NCBI RefSeq assembly: GCF_001412655.1
Contig: NZ_CP012996.1
Coordinates: 930,001 to 994,000 of the forward strand
DNA length: 64,000 bases
DNA from: Pedobacter sp. PACM 27299
GTDB lineage: Bacteria; Bacteroidota; Bacteroidia; Sphingobacteriales; Sphingobacteriaceae
Direction of reading: 5' to 3'
Shown here in pieces: positions 1-8,232 of the stretch. A program made the translations under genes and the position numbers. Position 1 is the first letter of the stretch. Each line of letters starts with the position of its first letter. A model generated the notes under the pieces. The model was not told where the DNA came from. It made no database searches and was given only the letters and a program-made list of their open reading frames with translations.

Positions 1-1361
1 ATATACAACTTCTAGCTGATGACCGGACTTATACCATTACCACCGGTCATCAGCTTAATATCTTTACGGGTCCACTTTATTTCATTTACAAGATTGTCAC
101 AGCCATTAACCTTGCAAAAGAGTTAAAGGAGAAGTTTCCGAATGAAAACTTTGTCCCCGTTTATTGGATGGCTACCGAAGATCATGATTTTGAAGAGATC
201 AACCATGTGAAAATCGAAGATAGGAAGCTCAGCTGGAATAAAAATGCAGCCGGAGCCACTGGAAGATTAAGTACCAAAGACATCACAGAAACATTATTGG
301 CTTATAAAGGCTATCTCGGCATTAGCGAGAATGGTTTGCAATTGGCCGAATTGGTCGAAAGGGCATACGGAACACATGGGAAACTTTCTGATGCCACCAG
401 GGAACTGGTCAATGGGTTATTTGGAAAGTATGGATTGGTCTGTGTAGATGCAGATGAACCCGCGCTAAAAAAGGAATTTGCGCCTATTATCGAAGCAGAT
501 ATTATTGGTCAGCATAGCTTTAAGCATATTTCTGAAAGCAATGCTGCTTTGGAAGCCAAAGGTTATAAGACTCAGGTAAACCCTAGGGAAATCAATTTCT
601 TTTACATGACAGACCAGTTAAGGGAACGTATTGTAGCAGAAGATGAAGTATTTAAGGTGATGAATACCGACATTCAGTTCAGTCTCGATGAATTAAAAAA
701 AGAAATCAGCGAGTTCCCGGAACGTTTTAGTCCGAATGTGGTGATGCGCCCGGTGTATCAGGAAGTGATTTTGCCAAACCTGGCCTATATCGGTGGAGGT
801 GCAGAACTGACTTATTGGTTACAGCTAAAAGCAAACTTCGATTATTATCAGGTAGATTTTCCGGTTTTATTGCTTAGAAACTCCGCATTAGTGATCGATA
901 AACGTTCTGAATTAAAAATGCAGATTCTTGGTATCAGTCATAAAGATTTGTTTAAAAATAACGAAACACTTAAAAACGATTGGATCAAAGCCCATGTTAA
1001 TTTACAGCTGACATTGGGGGATGAGCAACGTACATTGAGCGCCATTTTTGATCAGATTAAGCTCAATGCTTATAAAATAGATAAAACACTTTCGCAATCG
1101 GCTGATGCTGCTAAAACTAAAGCGCTAAAATTGATCGTCAACCTGGAGAAGAAAATGCTGCGCGCTGAAAAGCGAAAGCATGATACTTCTTTATCACAGA
1201 TTGACAATTTAAAAGGGAAACTTTTCCCAACAGGGGTGCTGCAGGAGCGGGTGCTGAATATTGCACCTTTATATGTAGCCTATGGCGATGAGTTTATCGC
1301 TTCCCTGATTTTGAATTTCAAACCATTGGACCATCAGTTTACGGTTCTATTTGCTTCATAA
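1..1361 (+). CDS. bshC: Bacillithiol synthase BshC (5' end outside window)
   Basis: BshC is the putative cysteine-adding enzyme that completes bacillithiol from GlcN-malate. The reading frame is open from base 3, so the gene starts before the window and 452 codons are visible; family members are about 530 residues. The visible part begins with a TTGHQ sequence followed by FTGPLYFIYK, the conserved nucleotide-fold motif of the family, then the PVYWMATEDHDFEE segment. A helical, lysine-rich coiled-coil-like stretch precedes the C-terminal domain ending in FTVLFAS. An internal ATG at 168 lies inside conserved sequence and is not the start. The dehydrogenase gene follows after two bases, so the two are probably co-transcribed. 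Family assignment is firm; the cysteine-ligase role is from the family literature. Confidence 0.9.
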   Translation, partial: IQLLADDRTYTITTGHQLNIFTGPLYFIYKIVTAINLAKELKEKFPNENFVPVYWMATEDHDFEEINHVKIEDRKLSWNKNAAGATGRLSTKDITETLLAYKGYLGISENGLQLAELVERAYGTHGKLSDATRELVNGLFGKYGLVCVDADEPALKKEFAPIIEADIIGQHSFKHISESNAALEAKGYKTQVNPREINFFYMTDQLRERIVAEDEVFKVMNTDIQFSLDELKKEISEFPERFSPNVVMRPVYQEVILPNLAYIGGGAELTYWLQLKANFDYYQVDFPVLLLRNSALVIDKRSELKMQILGISHKDLFKNNETLKNDWIKAHVNLQLTLGDEQRTLSAIFDQIKLNAYKIDKTLSQSADAAKTKALKLIVNLEKKMLRAEKRKHDTSLSQIDNLKGKLFPTGVLQERVLNIAPLYVAYGDEFIASLILNFKPLDHQFTVLFAS

Positions 1362-1363
1362 AA

Positions 1364-2449
1364 ATGATTTTTCACACTTTTACAGAACAAAATTTACGTC
1401 AATTTACGGAAAGGGTATTCCTGAAAATGGGATGCCCTGCAGTCGATGCGCAATTGGCAGCAGATGTATTGCTAAAATCAGATTTGCGTGGAATAGATTC
1501 TCATGGAGTAGCCAGGTTAAGCGGCTATGTTAGATTATGGGAAAAAGAACGCATCAATGCGACACCTAACGTGCGTGTGGTTCATGAAACGCCAACTACT
1601 GCCACAGTAGATGGAGATGCAGGACTAGGACTGGTAGTGGCTCCTTTTGCCATGAAAGTAGCAATAGAAAAAGCAAAGATCTATGGGAGTGGATGGGTAG
1701 CGGTTAAAAATTCTAATCATTTTGGAATTGCCGGATATCATGCTTTAATGGCGGTAGAACAAGATATGATTGGGGTAAGTATGACCAATGCAAGTCCGTT
1801 GGTTACACCAACTTATGCGAATGAAAGGTTACTGGGTACCAATCCGATGTGTTATGCTTTTCCTGCTGGAAAGTATCCTCCGGTAGTGGTGGATATGGCT
1901 ACCGCTGCGGCAGCAAATGGGAAGTTGGAAATCGCTCAAAGAGCAAATCTGCCGATCCCAGAAGGCTGGGTACAGGATAAAGATGGAAATGTTTCTACAA
2001 ATCCACATCAATTGAAAGATGGTGGGTCTCTTTTGCCTTTAGGCAGTGATAAAGACCATGGCAGTCATAAAGGATATGGGCTTAGTGCTACGGTAGATAT
2101 TTTATCAGCAGTGCTGTCAGGGGCAAATTATGGTCCTTGGGTGCCTCCTTTTGTGGCTTTCCTGGAACCATCAGCCAATCCTGTTGGACAAGGTATCGGA
2201 CATTTCTTTGGTGCGATGCGCATTGATGGCTTCCGTCCGGCAGCAGATTTTAAAGATCATCTGGACAATTGGATTGAACGTTTTCAATCTGCAAAGACGA
2301 TAAAAGAAGGTCAAAAAGTAGTGATTCCGGGAGAGCCGGAGTATGCTTTTGAACAGGAACGTAGAGTTCAGGGAATTCCAATTATCGATGTGGTAGTGAA
2401 TGATCTGAATGAACTTGCGGAAAAACTAGGGATTGAAGGCTTAGCCTAA
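1364..2449 (+). CDS. Ldh family (type 2 malate/L-lactate dehydrogenase) oxidoreductase
   Basis: A 361-residue cytoplasmic NAD(P)-dependent dehydrogenase of the malate/lactate/ureidoglycolate type-2 family, which is unrelated to classical Rossmann-fold LDH. Visible signatures are the N-terminal DLRGIDSHGVARL segment, the VKNSNHFGIAGYHA block, the LLGTNPMCYAFPAG block and the KDHGSHKGYGLS motif towards the C terminus. Length matches the family norm of about 340-360. It starts two bases after bshC stops, so translation is probably coupled. The substrate cannot be told from sequence; members reduce or oxidise various 2-hydroxy acids, and I infer no link with bacillithiol beyond the shared transcript. 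A strong hairpin terminator follows. Confidence 0.85.
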   Translation: MIFHTFTEQNLRQFTERVFLKMGCPAVDAQLAADVLLKSDLRGIDSHGVARLSGYVRLWEKERINATPNVRVVHETPTTATVDGDAGLGLVVAPFAMKVAIEKAKIYGSGWVAVKNSNHFGIAGYHALMAVEQDMIGVSMTNASPLVTPTYANERLLGTNPMCYAFPAGKYPPVVVDMATAAAANGKLEIAQRANLPIPEGWVQDKDGNVSTNPHQLKDGGSLLPLGSDKDHGSHKGYGLSATVDILSAVLSGANYGPWVPPFVAFLEPSANPVGQGIGHFFGAMRIDGFRPAADFKDHLDNWIERFQSAKTIKEGQKVVIPGEPEYAFEQERRVQGIPIIDVVVNDLNELAEKLGIEGLA

Positions 2450-2465
2450 TGGATATCATGTTTAT

Positions 2466-2506
2466 AAAGAAGCCTGATCACAATCGTGATCAGGCTTCTT
2501 TATTTT
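2466..2506. terminator. Convergent bidirectional hairpin terminator
   Basis: A perfect 16-bp stem (2466-2481 with 2486-2501, four-base loop AATC) followed by a T-rich run. It lies between the dehydrogenase gene ending on the plus strand and the M16 protease gene ending on the minus strand. It is A-rich on its left arm, so it can serve both directions. Confidence 0.85.
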
Positions 2507-2532
2507 AGGAATTTGCCTTCCGAATATTTGTT

Positions 2533-5466
2533 TTAGTAACCAAATATTTGTTCTAAGCTCAATTTGTTGAAGGTTCCGAATTTCTCCATATCTTCTAATT
2601 TTACTTTCTTATCGGAAGCTACAATACAGTAATTGTATGGTTTGTTGGCCACACGTGCTGCATGGAAAGCCTTGATATCTGTAAAAGTTAAAGGTTTCAA
2701 TTCATTGTATTCATCGATTCTTCCATCATGGTCGATTCCTAGTTTTTTATTGGCAAAATAGGCTGCTATAATTCCATCCTTAGTGATTCTGCTGGTTTCT
2801 ATCGAATTCATAGCATTGTATTTTGAAGCTTCAAATGATTTTTCCGATTCAGGAAGATCGTTTAATAACTCATTCATTCCTTTTACCGCATCATTCATTT
2901 TATCCGCCTGACTGCCCACATAAGCAACCATTGCATATTGTTTGTCGTCACGATCAGGAGCAGCGAAAACTGCAAAAGTGGAATAGGCCAATGCTTTAGA
3001 TTCCCTGATGGTCTGGAACACAATTGAACCCATACCGCCACCAAAATAACTATTGAAAAGTGTCACTTTTCCTGCTAAATCGCCTTCATATTTACCTGCA
3101 TTTCTTACCCAGCGCACTTCAGACTGCACCATGTCATAGTCTGCAAAATAAACCTGACTATTTGCATTTTCCGTGTAAACGAATTTCTTTGCTGCCGGTG
3201 CAGCAACAAATGCTGCAGGTAATTTATGCAGCTTATTGATGTTTGCACTGAAAGTAGCCTCATTTTGCGGACCATAATACGTGATCGTATGCTGATAGTT
3301 TCTCAGGTTGTGCAAGATGGCCAATAGCTCAGCAGAGCTAATGTTGTTTACCTCTTGATTGGTTAAAGTAAAGTTAGTTGGATTCGCTGAACCAAATTGT
3401 GCATAGCTCATCAAGCCGCTTAGGATAGCTGCTTTATTTAACTTATTGTTTTCTCTTGATTTAAGAATTCTACTTTTTAGTTCCGTTAAAGCCTGTTCGT
3501 TGGCTTTACAGTTGGTCAGGATATGCTCTACCAAAGTAACAGCCTTATCAAAATTTTCCTGTAAGCCGCTGATGTTAATCGTAGCCACTTCATTGCTCAC
3601 ATTAAAAGTATAATTACAAGCAATGTTATAGAATTCTTTACTGATTTCTTCTGCGCTGTATTTATCAGTGGCTAAGAAAGCAAGATATTGAGCTGCATAA
3701 GGTATTAGTTTGTTGTTGTAGGCACCCATCTCGAAGCGATAAGATAGACGGAAAATGCTATTTTCTTTATTCTCTACGGTGATGACCTCTGCGATTCCTG
3801 CATTACCGAAATTTAGGTCTTTCTGGAAATCCAGGAATTTAGGAGCAATAGGTGCGGATGGTAATGCCAATAGGTTTTTAGCAAATGGGGAAGTTTCTGT
3901 CGCATTGGTTTGTACTGGAGTAATGGTCGGTTTCTCTACCTTGGCGATGCTTTTATCTTCTCCTTTATGTTTATAAGTGGCCACATAATTCTCTTTGAAA
4001 AACTGGTTGGCAAATTCAATCACTTGTTTTTTCGTGATTTTTGCCATCGCATCCTGTCCATTTAAAGATTTGTCCCATTTAGTGGCACGGTTCAAGATAA
4101 ATTCATTGGTGACGGCCTCAACACGGAAAGCATTCTCATCAAAAGACTGTAATAAGCTCAGTTTCTGATTGGCAACAGTTGCCTTAATCAGGCTTTCATC
4201 AAAATCTCCTTTTTTAAGAATATTCAGCTGATCCAATAACAATTGCTGCGCCTGCTCTAAAGTTTGTCCTTGTTTAGGCTGTGCAGTGAGGAAGAAAATT
4301 CCGTAATCCTTCATCTGCTGATAACCTGCGGATGCACGAAGTACTTTTTGCTGTTTATTCAGGTTAATATCCAATAAACCCGCTTTACCATTAGAAAGAA
4401 TACTGGAAATCAGGTCTAACAACAAGCTTTGCTGCGTGTTTTCTGCAAAACCTCTGTAAGATAATCTTACGCTTTCTGCGCTAGGGCCATAAATGTCTAG
4501 TTTCTGAATTTTCGTTAATGGTTTTTCTGGTGCTGGCTGATACAGTTCAACAGGTTTTGATTGCATGAAAGAGAAAGACTGATCCACCTTTTTGATCATT
4601 TCATCCGGATTGAAATCTCCGGCCATAGCAATGGCCATGTTATTTGGTACATAGTATTTGTTGTAATACTTTCTGATTTCTACCAAAGAAGGGTTCTTTA
4701 AGTGTTCTACCGTGCCAATGGTCGTCTGCTGACCATAATTATGAGTCGGGAATAATAATTCTGCTGTCTTCTCATTAATTTTCCAGGAATCATCATCTAA
4801 GCCCCTGTTTTTCTCTTCATACACTGCTTCTAATTCCGTATGGAAAATACGGAAAATAGGATTACGGAATCGCTCTGCTTGTAAAGCAAGGAATTTATCG
4901 GTCGCATTTGAAGGGAAATCTTCATTGTAAACCGTTTCCTCATACCAGGTATGTGCATTTGTCGACTGCCCACCGATTGCTTTCATCATTTTATCATACT
5001 CATTGGCGATAGAATAATTAGAAGCTTCACCAGAAGTTTTATCAATCTGTGCGTAGATTTCTTTTCGTTTTGCCGGATCAGTTGTTTTATTGTATTGCTC
5101 ATAAAGACCATCGATTTTATCCAACAATGGCTTTTCTTTTGCGAAGTCCAAGGTGCCGAATTTATCTGTTCCTTTGAACAACAAGTGCTCCAGGTAATGC
5201 GCCAATCCGGTTGCAGTACGCGGATCTGTATTACTTCCCGCTCTTACACTCATTCGGAATTCAATGGTTGGTTCTTTCGTGTTTGGGGATAAAATCACTG
5301 TTAAGCCGTTCTTCAAGGTATAAAAACGTGATTTTGTCGGGTCATTGGTCACATACTTATAAGTATATCCACCCGAGCTCGCCGTTTTCCATTGAAAACC
5401 GGATTGAGCCATTATACTCGACCCTGCAATTAGAAAACAGGCGAGTAGCAGTAATTTTTTCTTCAT
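2533..5466 (-). CDS. Secreted M16 family zinc metallopeptidase (two-domain)
   Basis: A 977-residue exported protease of the insulinase/pitrilysin (M16) clan. A signal peptide covers residues 1-20 (MKKKLLLLACFLIAGSSIMA), with predicted cleavage before Gln21. The inverted zinc motif is His90-Tyr-Leu-Glu93-His94, and the third ligand region lies downstream in the ELEAVYEEKNR segment. The first M16 catalytic domain is followed by inactive M16 domains in the C-terminal half, giving the usual two-fold clamshell of about 950 residues. I chose the ATG at 5466; a TTG seven codons upstream would place polar residues before the signal peptide. It is probably periplasmic. Substrate is unknown; the family usually degrades short peptides. 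It is divergent from surE. Confidence 0.88.
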   Translation of the reverse strand: MKKKLLLLACFLIAGSSIMAQSGFQWKTASSGGYTYKYVTNDPTKSRFYTLKNGLTVILSPNTKEPTIEFRMSVRAGSNTDPRTATGLAHYLEHLLFKGTDKFGTLDFAKEKPLLDKIDGLYEQYNKTTDPAKRKEIYAQIDKTSGEASNYSIANEYDKMMKAIGGQSTNAHTWYEETVYNEDFPSNATDKFLALQAERFRNPIFRIFHTELEAVYEEKNRGLDDDSWKINEKTAELLFPTHNYGQQTTIGTVEHLKNPSLVEIRKYYNKYYVPNNMAIAMAGDFNPDEMIKKVDQSFSFMQSKPVELYQPAPEKPLTKIQKLDIYGPSAESVRLSYRGFAENTQQSLLLDLISSILSNGKAGLLDINLNKQQKVLRASAGYQQMKDYGIFFLTAQPKQGQTLEQAQQLLLDQLNILKKGDFDESLIKATVANQKLSLLQSFDENAFRVEAVTNEFILNRATKWDKSLNGQDAMAKITKKQVIEFANQFFKENYVATYKHKGEDKSIAKVEKPTITPVQTNATETSPFAKNLLALPSAPIAPKFLDFQKDLNFGNAGIAEVITVENKENSIFRLSYRFEMGAYNNKLIPYAAQYLAFLATDKYSAEEISKEFYNIACNYTFNVSNEVATINISGLQENFDKAVTLVEHILTNCKANEQALTELKSRILKSRENNKLNKAAILSGLMSYAQFGSANPTNFTLTNQEVNNISSAELLAILHNLRNYQHTITYYGPQNEATFSANINKLHKLPAAFVAAPAAKKFVYTENANSQVYFADYDMVQSEVRWVRNAGKYEGDLAGKVTLFNSYFGGGMGSIVFQTIRESKALAYSTFAVFAAPDRDDKQYAMVAYVGSQADKMNDAVKGMNELLNDLPESEKSFEASKYNAMNSIETSRITKDGIIAAYFANKKLGIDHDGRIDEYNELKPLTFTDIKAFHAARVANKPYNYCIVASDKKVKLEDMEKFGTFNKLSLEQIFGY

Positions 5467-5484
5467 GTTTAATAAGTTATAATC

Positions 5485-5492
5485 CAAATATA
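5485..5492 (-). promoter_or_regulatory. Candidate -7 element of the M16 protease gene
   Basis: TATATTTG on the minus strand matches the Bacteroidota -7 consensus TAnnTTTG exactly and ends 18 bases before the chosen ATG, giving a very short leader. No convincing -33 TTG was seen at the right spacing, so confidence is moderate. Confidence 0.4.
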
Positions 5493-5548
5493 CTGGGAAA
5501 GTCGATTATGTCCTTAACATTCTATCTAATTCTCGTATTTTTGTGGGT

Positions 5549-6328
5549 ATGAAGAAGCAAAATTCTAAACCTAATATTTTAGTGGTAAACGATGATGGAA
5601 TCACAGCTCCGGGCATAAAAAACCTGATTGAAGTGATGAGAGAGCTGGGGAATGTAGTGGTGGTTGCACCAGACGGCCCGCAATCTGGAATGGGACATGC
5701 CATTACCATCGGAAAACCATTGCGTTTTGATCGCGTTGATCTTTACGAAGGCGTAGAAATGTATAAATGCTCGGGAACTCCTGTAGACTGTGTAAAGCTG
5801 GCCGTAAATAAGATCTTTAAAGGTCAGAAACCGGATTTATGTGTTTCTGGGATTAACCATGGATTGAATAACTCCATCAATGTCATCTATTCAGGAACGA
5901 TGTCTGCTGCGGTGGAAGGAGCAATTGAAGGCATTCCATCGATTGGGTTTTCTCTGGATGATTTCTCCGAAGGTGCGGACTTCAGCCACTGTAAGAAATT
6001 TATTAAAGTAATCTCTGAAGAAGTATTGAAAAATGGCTTGCCGCAAGCCACCTTACTCAATGTCAACTTCCCAAAAGGAGCAGATTTGAAAGGAATAAAA
6101 ATATGTCGTCAGGCCAATGCCAAATGGGCGGAAGATTTCGATGAGCGTAAAGATCCTTACCAACGTCCTTATTATTGGTTGACCGGAGTTTTCCAAAATA
6201 ACGATAAAGGGGAAGATACAGATGTATGGGCATTGGAACATGGTTTCGTATCCGTAGTTCCAGTACAATTTGACTTAACGGCACACCATGCCATCCCTGT
6301 ATTGAACACCTGGACATTTGATGTTTAG
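5549..6328 (+). CDS. surE: 5'/3'-nucleotidase SurE
   Basis: A 259-residue metal-dependent survival phosphatase that removes phosphate from nucleoside 5'- and 3'-monophosphates (EC 3.1.3.5/6). The N terminus NILVVNDDGITAPGI carries the family's metal-binding Asp15-Asp16. The SGMGHAIT, SGTPVDCVKLA and SGINHGLNNS blocks complete the active site. The ATG at 5549 was chosen over a GTG two codons upstream. It is the first gene of a tight operon: its stop lies inside the start of the next gene, and lpxB follows. A surE-lpxB neighbourhood is familiar in Bacteroidota. The protein is cytoplasmic. Confidence 0.93.
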   Translation: MKKQNSKPNILVVNDDGITAPGIKNLIEVMRELGNVVVVAPDGPQSGMGHAITIGKPLRFDRVDLYEGVEMYKCSGTPVDCVKLAVNKIFKGQKPDLCVSGINHGLNNSINVIYSGTMSAAVEGAIEGIPSIGFSLDDFSEGADFSHCKKFIKVISEEVLKNGLPQATLLNVNFPKGADLKGIKICRQANAKWAEDFDERKDPYQRPYYWLTGVFQNNDKGEDTDVWALEHGFVSVVPVQFDLTAHHAIPVLNTWTFDV

Positions 6329-6587
6329 AAGAATTAAAGATTCGGTATTTATAGGACTGGGAGTCGGTATACTGGCTCCCGGTATCCTTGGCAGCATTTC
6401 CTGGTACCTGATGCACCGTTATGCTTTTTTGGCCAAGGCTGATTTATTGTTGATCGCCTCTATCGCCGTTAACGCTTTACTACTCCAATACTTTTTTAAA
6501 CTTAATAAGGAAAATACAGGAAGAGGCATTATCAGTGCTACATTTCTTTGGGCTTTCCTCTTCTTTTTTTATAAAATCAACCAATAA
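6321..6587 (+). CDS. Small three-helix membrane protein between surE and lpxB
   Basis: An 88-residue hydrophobic protein I do not recognise by name. Three membrane segments are visible: residues about 9-28 (glycine-rich, FIGLGVGILAPGILG), 40-58 (LLLIASIAVNALLLQYFF) and 67-84 (GIISATFLWAFLFFFYK). The ATG at 6321 overlaps the surE stop by eight bases, and its TAA shares a base with the lpxB ATG, so translation is likely coupled on both sides. A TTG at 6318 is a possible earlier start. The position between surE and lpxB suggests an inner-membrane role linked to envelope lipid synthesis, but that is inference from context only. Confidence 0.75.
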   Translation: MFRRIKDSVFIGLGVGILAPGILGSISWYLMHRYAFLAKADLLLIASIAVNALLLQYFFKLNKENTGRGIISATFLWAFLFFFYKINQ

Positions 6588-7693
6588 TGAGATACTATTT
6601 AGTAGCTGGAGAAGCCTCCGGAGATTTGCACGGTGCCAACTTAATGAAAGCACTAAAACTGGAAGATGCAGCTGCGGAGTTTCGCTATTATGGGGGTGAT
6701 AAAATGAAAGCAGAAGGAGGGAAGTTGAAAAAGCATTACTCCGAAATGGCTTTCATGGGCTTTACAGAGGTGGTCATGAATTTGAGAACCATCTTCAGGA
6801 ACATGAAAGCCTGCAAAGCAGATGTATTGGCTTACCGTCCTGACGTATTGATTCTAATTGATTTTCCAGGTTTTAACCTTAAAATTGCGGAATTTGCGAA
6901 GGCGAATGGGATCAAAGTAGCCTATTATATCTCTCCAAAAGTATGGGCATGGAACCAGAAAAGGGTATTAAAAATTAAGAAAATTGTAGATCAGCTTTTT
7001 TGTATTTTACCATTTGAGGTTGATTTCTATAAGAAATGGGGGATGGAGGTCAATTATGTAGGGAATCCCTTGCTGGATGAAATTGCATTATTTGTCCCGG
7101 ATCCTGAATTCAGGACCAAACATCAGCTGAATAAAGATATTGTGGCCTTACTGCCTGGTAGTAGAAAACAGGAAATCGAGCGATTACTGCCGGATATGTT
7201 AAGTGTAACTGCTGCTTTTCCTGATCAGCAGTTTGTAGTGGCTGCTGCACCTAGTTTTGATGCCGCTTATTACCAGCAATTTATAAATACGGTAAATGTG
7301 ACCCTTGTTTTCGGACAAACCTATCAGTTGCTTCATGTGGCCAAAGCAGCTATTGTAGCTTCCGGAACTGCAACTCTTGAAACGGCTTTATTCCATGTGC
7401 CACAGGTAGTCGTTTACCGTGGGGGTAAAATCTCTGTTGCGATTGCGCGGATGCTTGTAAATATCCGCTTTATCTCCCTGGTAAATCTGATTATGGATCG
7501 AAAAGTAGTGACCGAACTTATTCAGGAAGACTGTAATACCCAGCAGATCACCAATATCTTAAAAGACTTGCTTTATACCGAGGTTAGAAACACGATGTTG
7601 GCAGATTACGAAGAATTATCCGGTAAAATGGGAACTGCTGGTGCCTCAGAAAGAACCGCAAAACTCTTAATTTCCGACCTAAAAGGCCGTTAG
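6587..7693 (+). CDS. lpxB: Lipid-A-disaccharide synthase LpxB
   Basis: A 368-residue glycosyltransferase (GT19) that condenses UDP-2,3-diacylglucosamine with lipid X to form the lipid A disaccharide at the inner face of the cytoplasmic membrane. The N-terminal YYLVAGEASGDLHGA signature is clear. The ISPKVWAWNQKRV block, the PGSRKQEI acceptor-domain motif and the ASGTATLETALF nucleotide-binding motif follow in family order. Length is normal (about 370-380). The start ATG overlaps the stop of the preceding gene by one base (TAATG). It is the last gene of the surE operon, followed by a long leader region for SusC pair 1. Confidence 0.95.
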   Translation: MRYYLVAGEASGDLHGANLMKALKLEDAAAEFRYYGGDKMKAEGGKLKKHYSEMAFMGFTEVVMNLRTIFRNMKACKADVLAYRPDVLILIDFPGFNLKIAEFAKANGIKVAYYISPKVWAWNQKRVLKIKKIVDQLFCILPFEVDFYKKWGMEVNYVGNPLLDEIALFVPDPEFRTKHQLNKDIVALLPGSRKQEIERLLPDMLSVTAAFPDQQFVVAAAPSFDAAYYQQFINTVNVTLVFGQTYQLLHVAKAAIVASGTATLETALFHVPQVVVYRGGKISVAIARMLVNIRFISLVNLIMDRKVVTELIQEDCNTQQITNILKDLLYTEVRNTMLADYEELSGKMGTAGASERTAKLLISDLKGR

Positions 7694-7770
7694 ATGGCTC
7701 AATAAGCTGATTTGTATTTAGTTTCACATAATATTTGATATTTAGAATATATTCTTTATTATTGATTTAG

Positions 7771-8146
7771 TAAAACGTATTAGTTCTTTACTAGTGCTTT
7801 TTAATAAAACGATCATTAACCAAAATATAACCAGATATGAATGATTCTACTTTTATTACACTACCCTTTGGCCATTTTTTAAAACGTATTAGCTTAGGTT
7901 TTTAGCCATAGTCCCTTTCCTTATTTGATTTTAAACGATTCCCGTTTTATGGCTGCCTGATCTTGAAATCAGGAAGGAATTTTTATGCCTTATTTTTAGG
8001 AATGGTAAAAGATTAGTAAAAGGGTTTACTACAGCTAATGCACAAGTTAAATTCACCAAATAGACAACCTAATATTCACTTTAACCGAGCACTATGAATA
8101 AATAAGCTAACTAGACTTTTCATGCTAAATCATTAAAACGGTTTAG
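7771..8146. promoter_or_regulatory. Cluster of TAAAACG-type boxes in the 539-base gap before SusC 1
   Basis: The gap from 7694 to 8232 has no gene-like frame. It carries five related boxes: TAAAACGTATTAG at 7771-7783 and again at 7880-7892, TAAAACGATCATTA from 7805, TTAAACGATT at 7931-7940, and TAAAACGGTTTAG at 8134-8146. The last is nearly palindromic around the central CG, which is the shape of LacI-family operators. No LacI gene is in the window. An ACCAAAT element lies at 8203-8209, 23 bases before the SusC start. I found no clear TAnnTTTG promoter here. Confidence 0.45.
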
Positions 8147-8232
8147 TCCCCGTACTTAAAAAAGCTTCAGCAATGGAGATTGCATCTAGGGAATGCAAAA
8201 CAACCAAATAACTAACCTAAATATAAATACTA

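Noticed and set aside
1829..2011. Open frame opposite the dehydrogenase gene
   Set aside because: It lies wholly inside a confident gene on the other strand and has no recognisable domain.
4951..5552. Open frames opposite the N-terminal half of the M16 protease
   Set aside because: They mirror the codon pattern of the real gene and encode low-complexity, cysteine-rich text.
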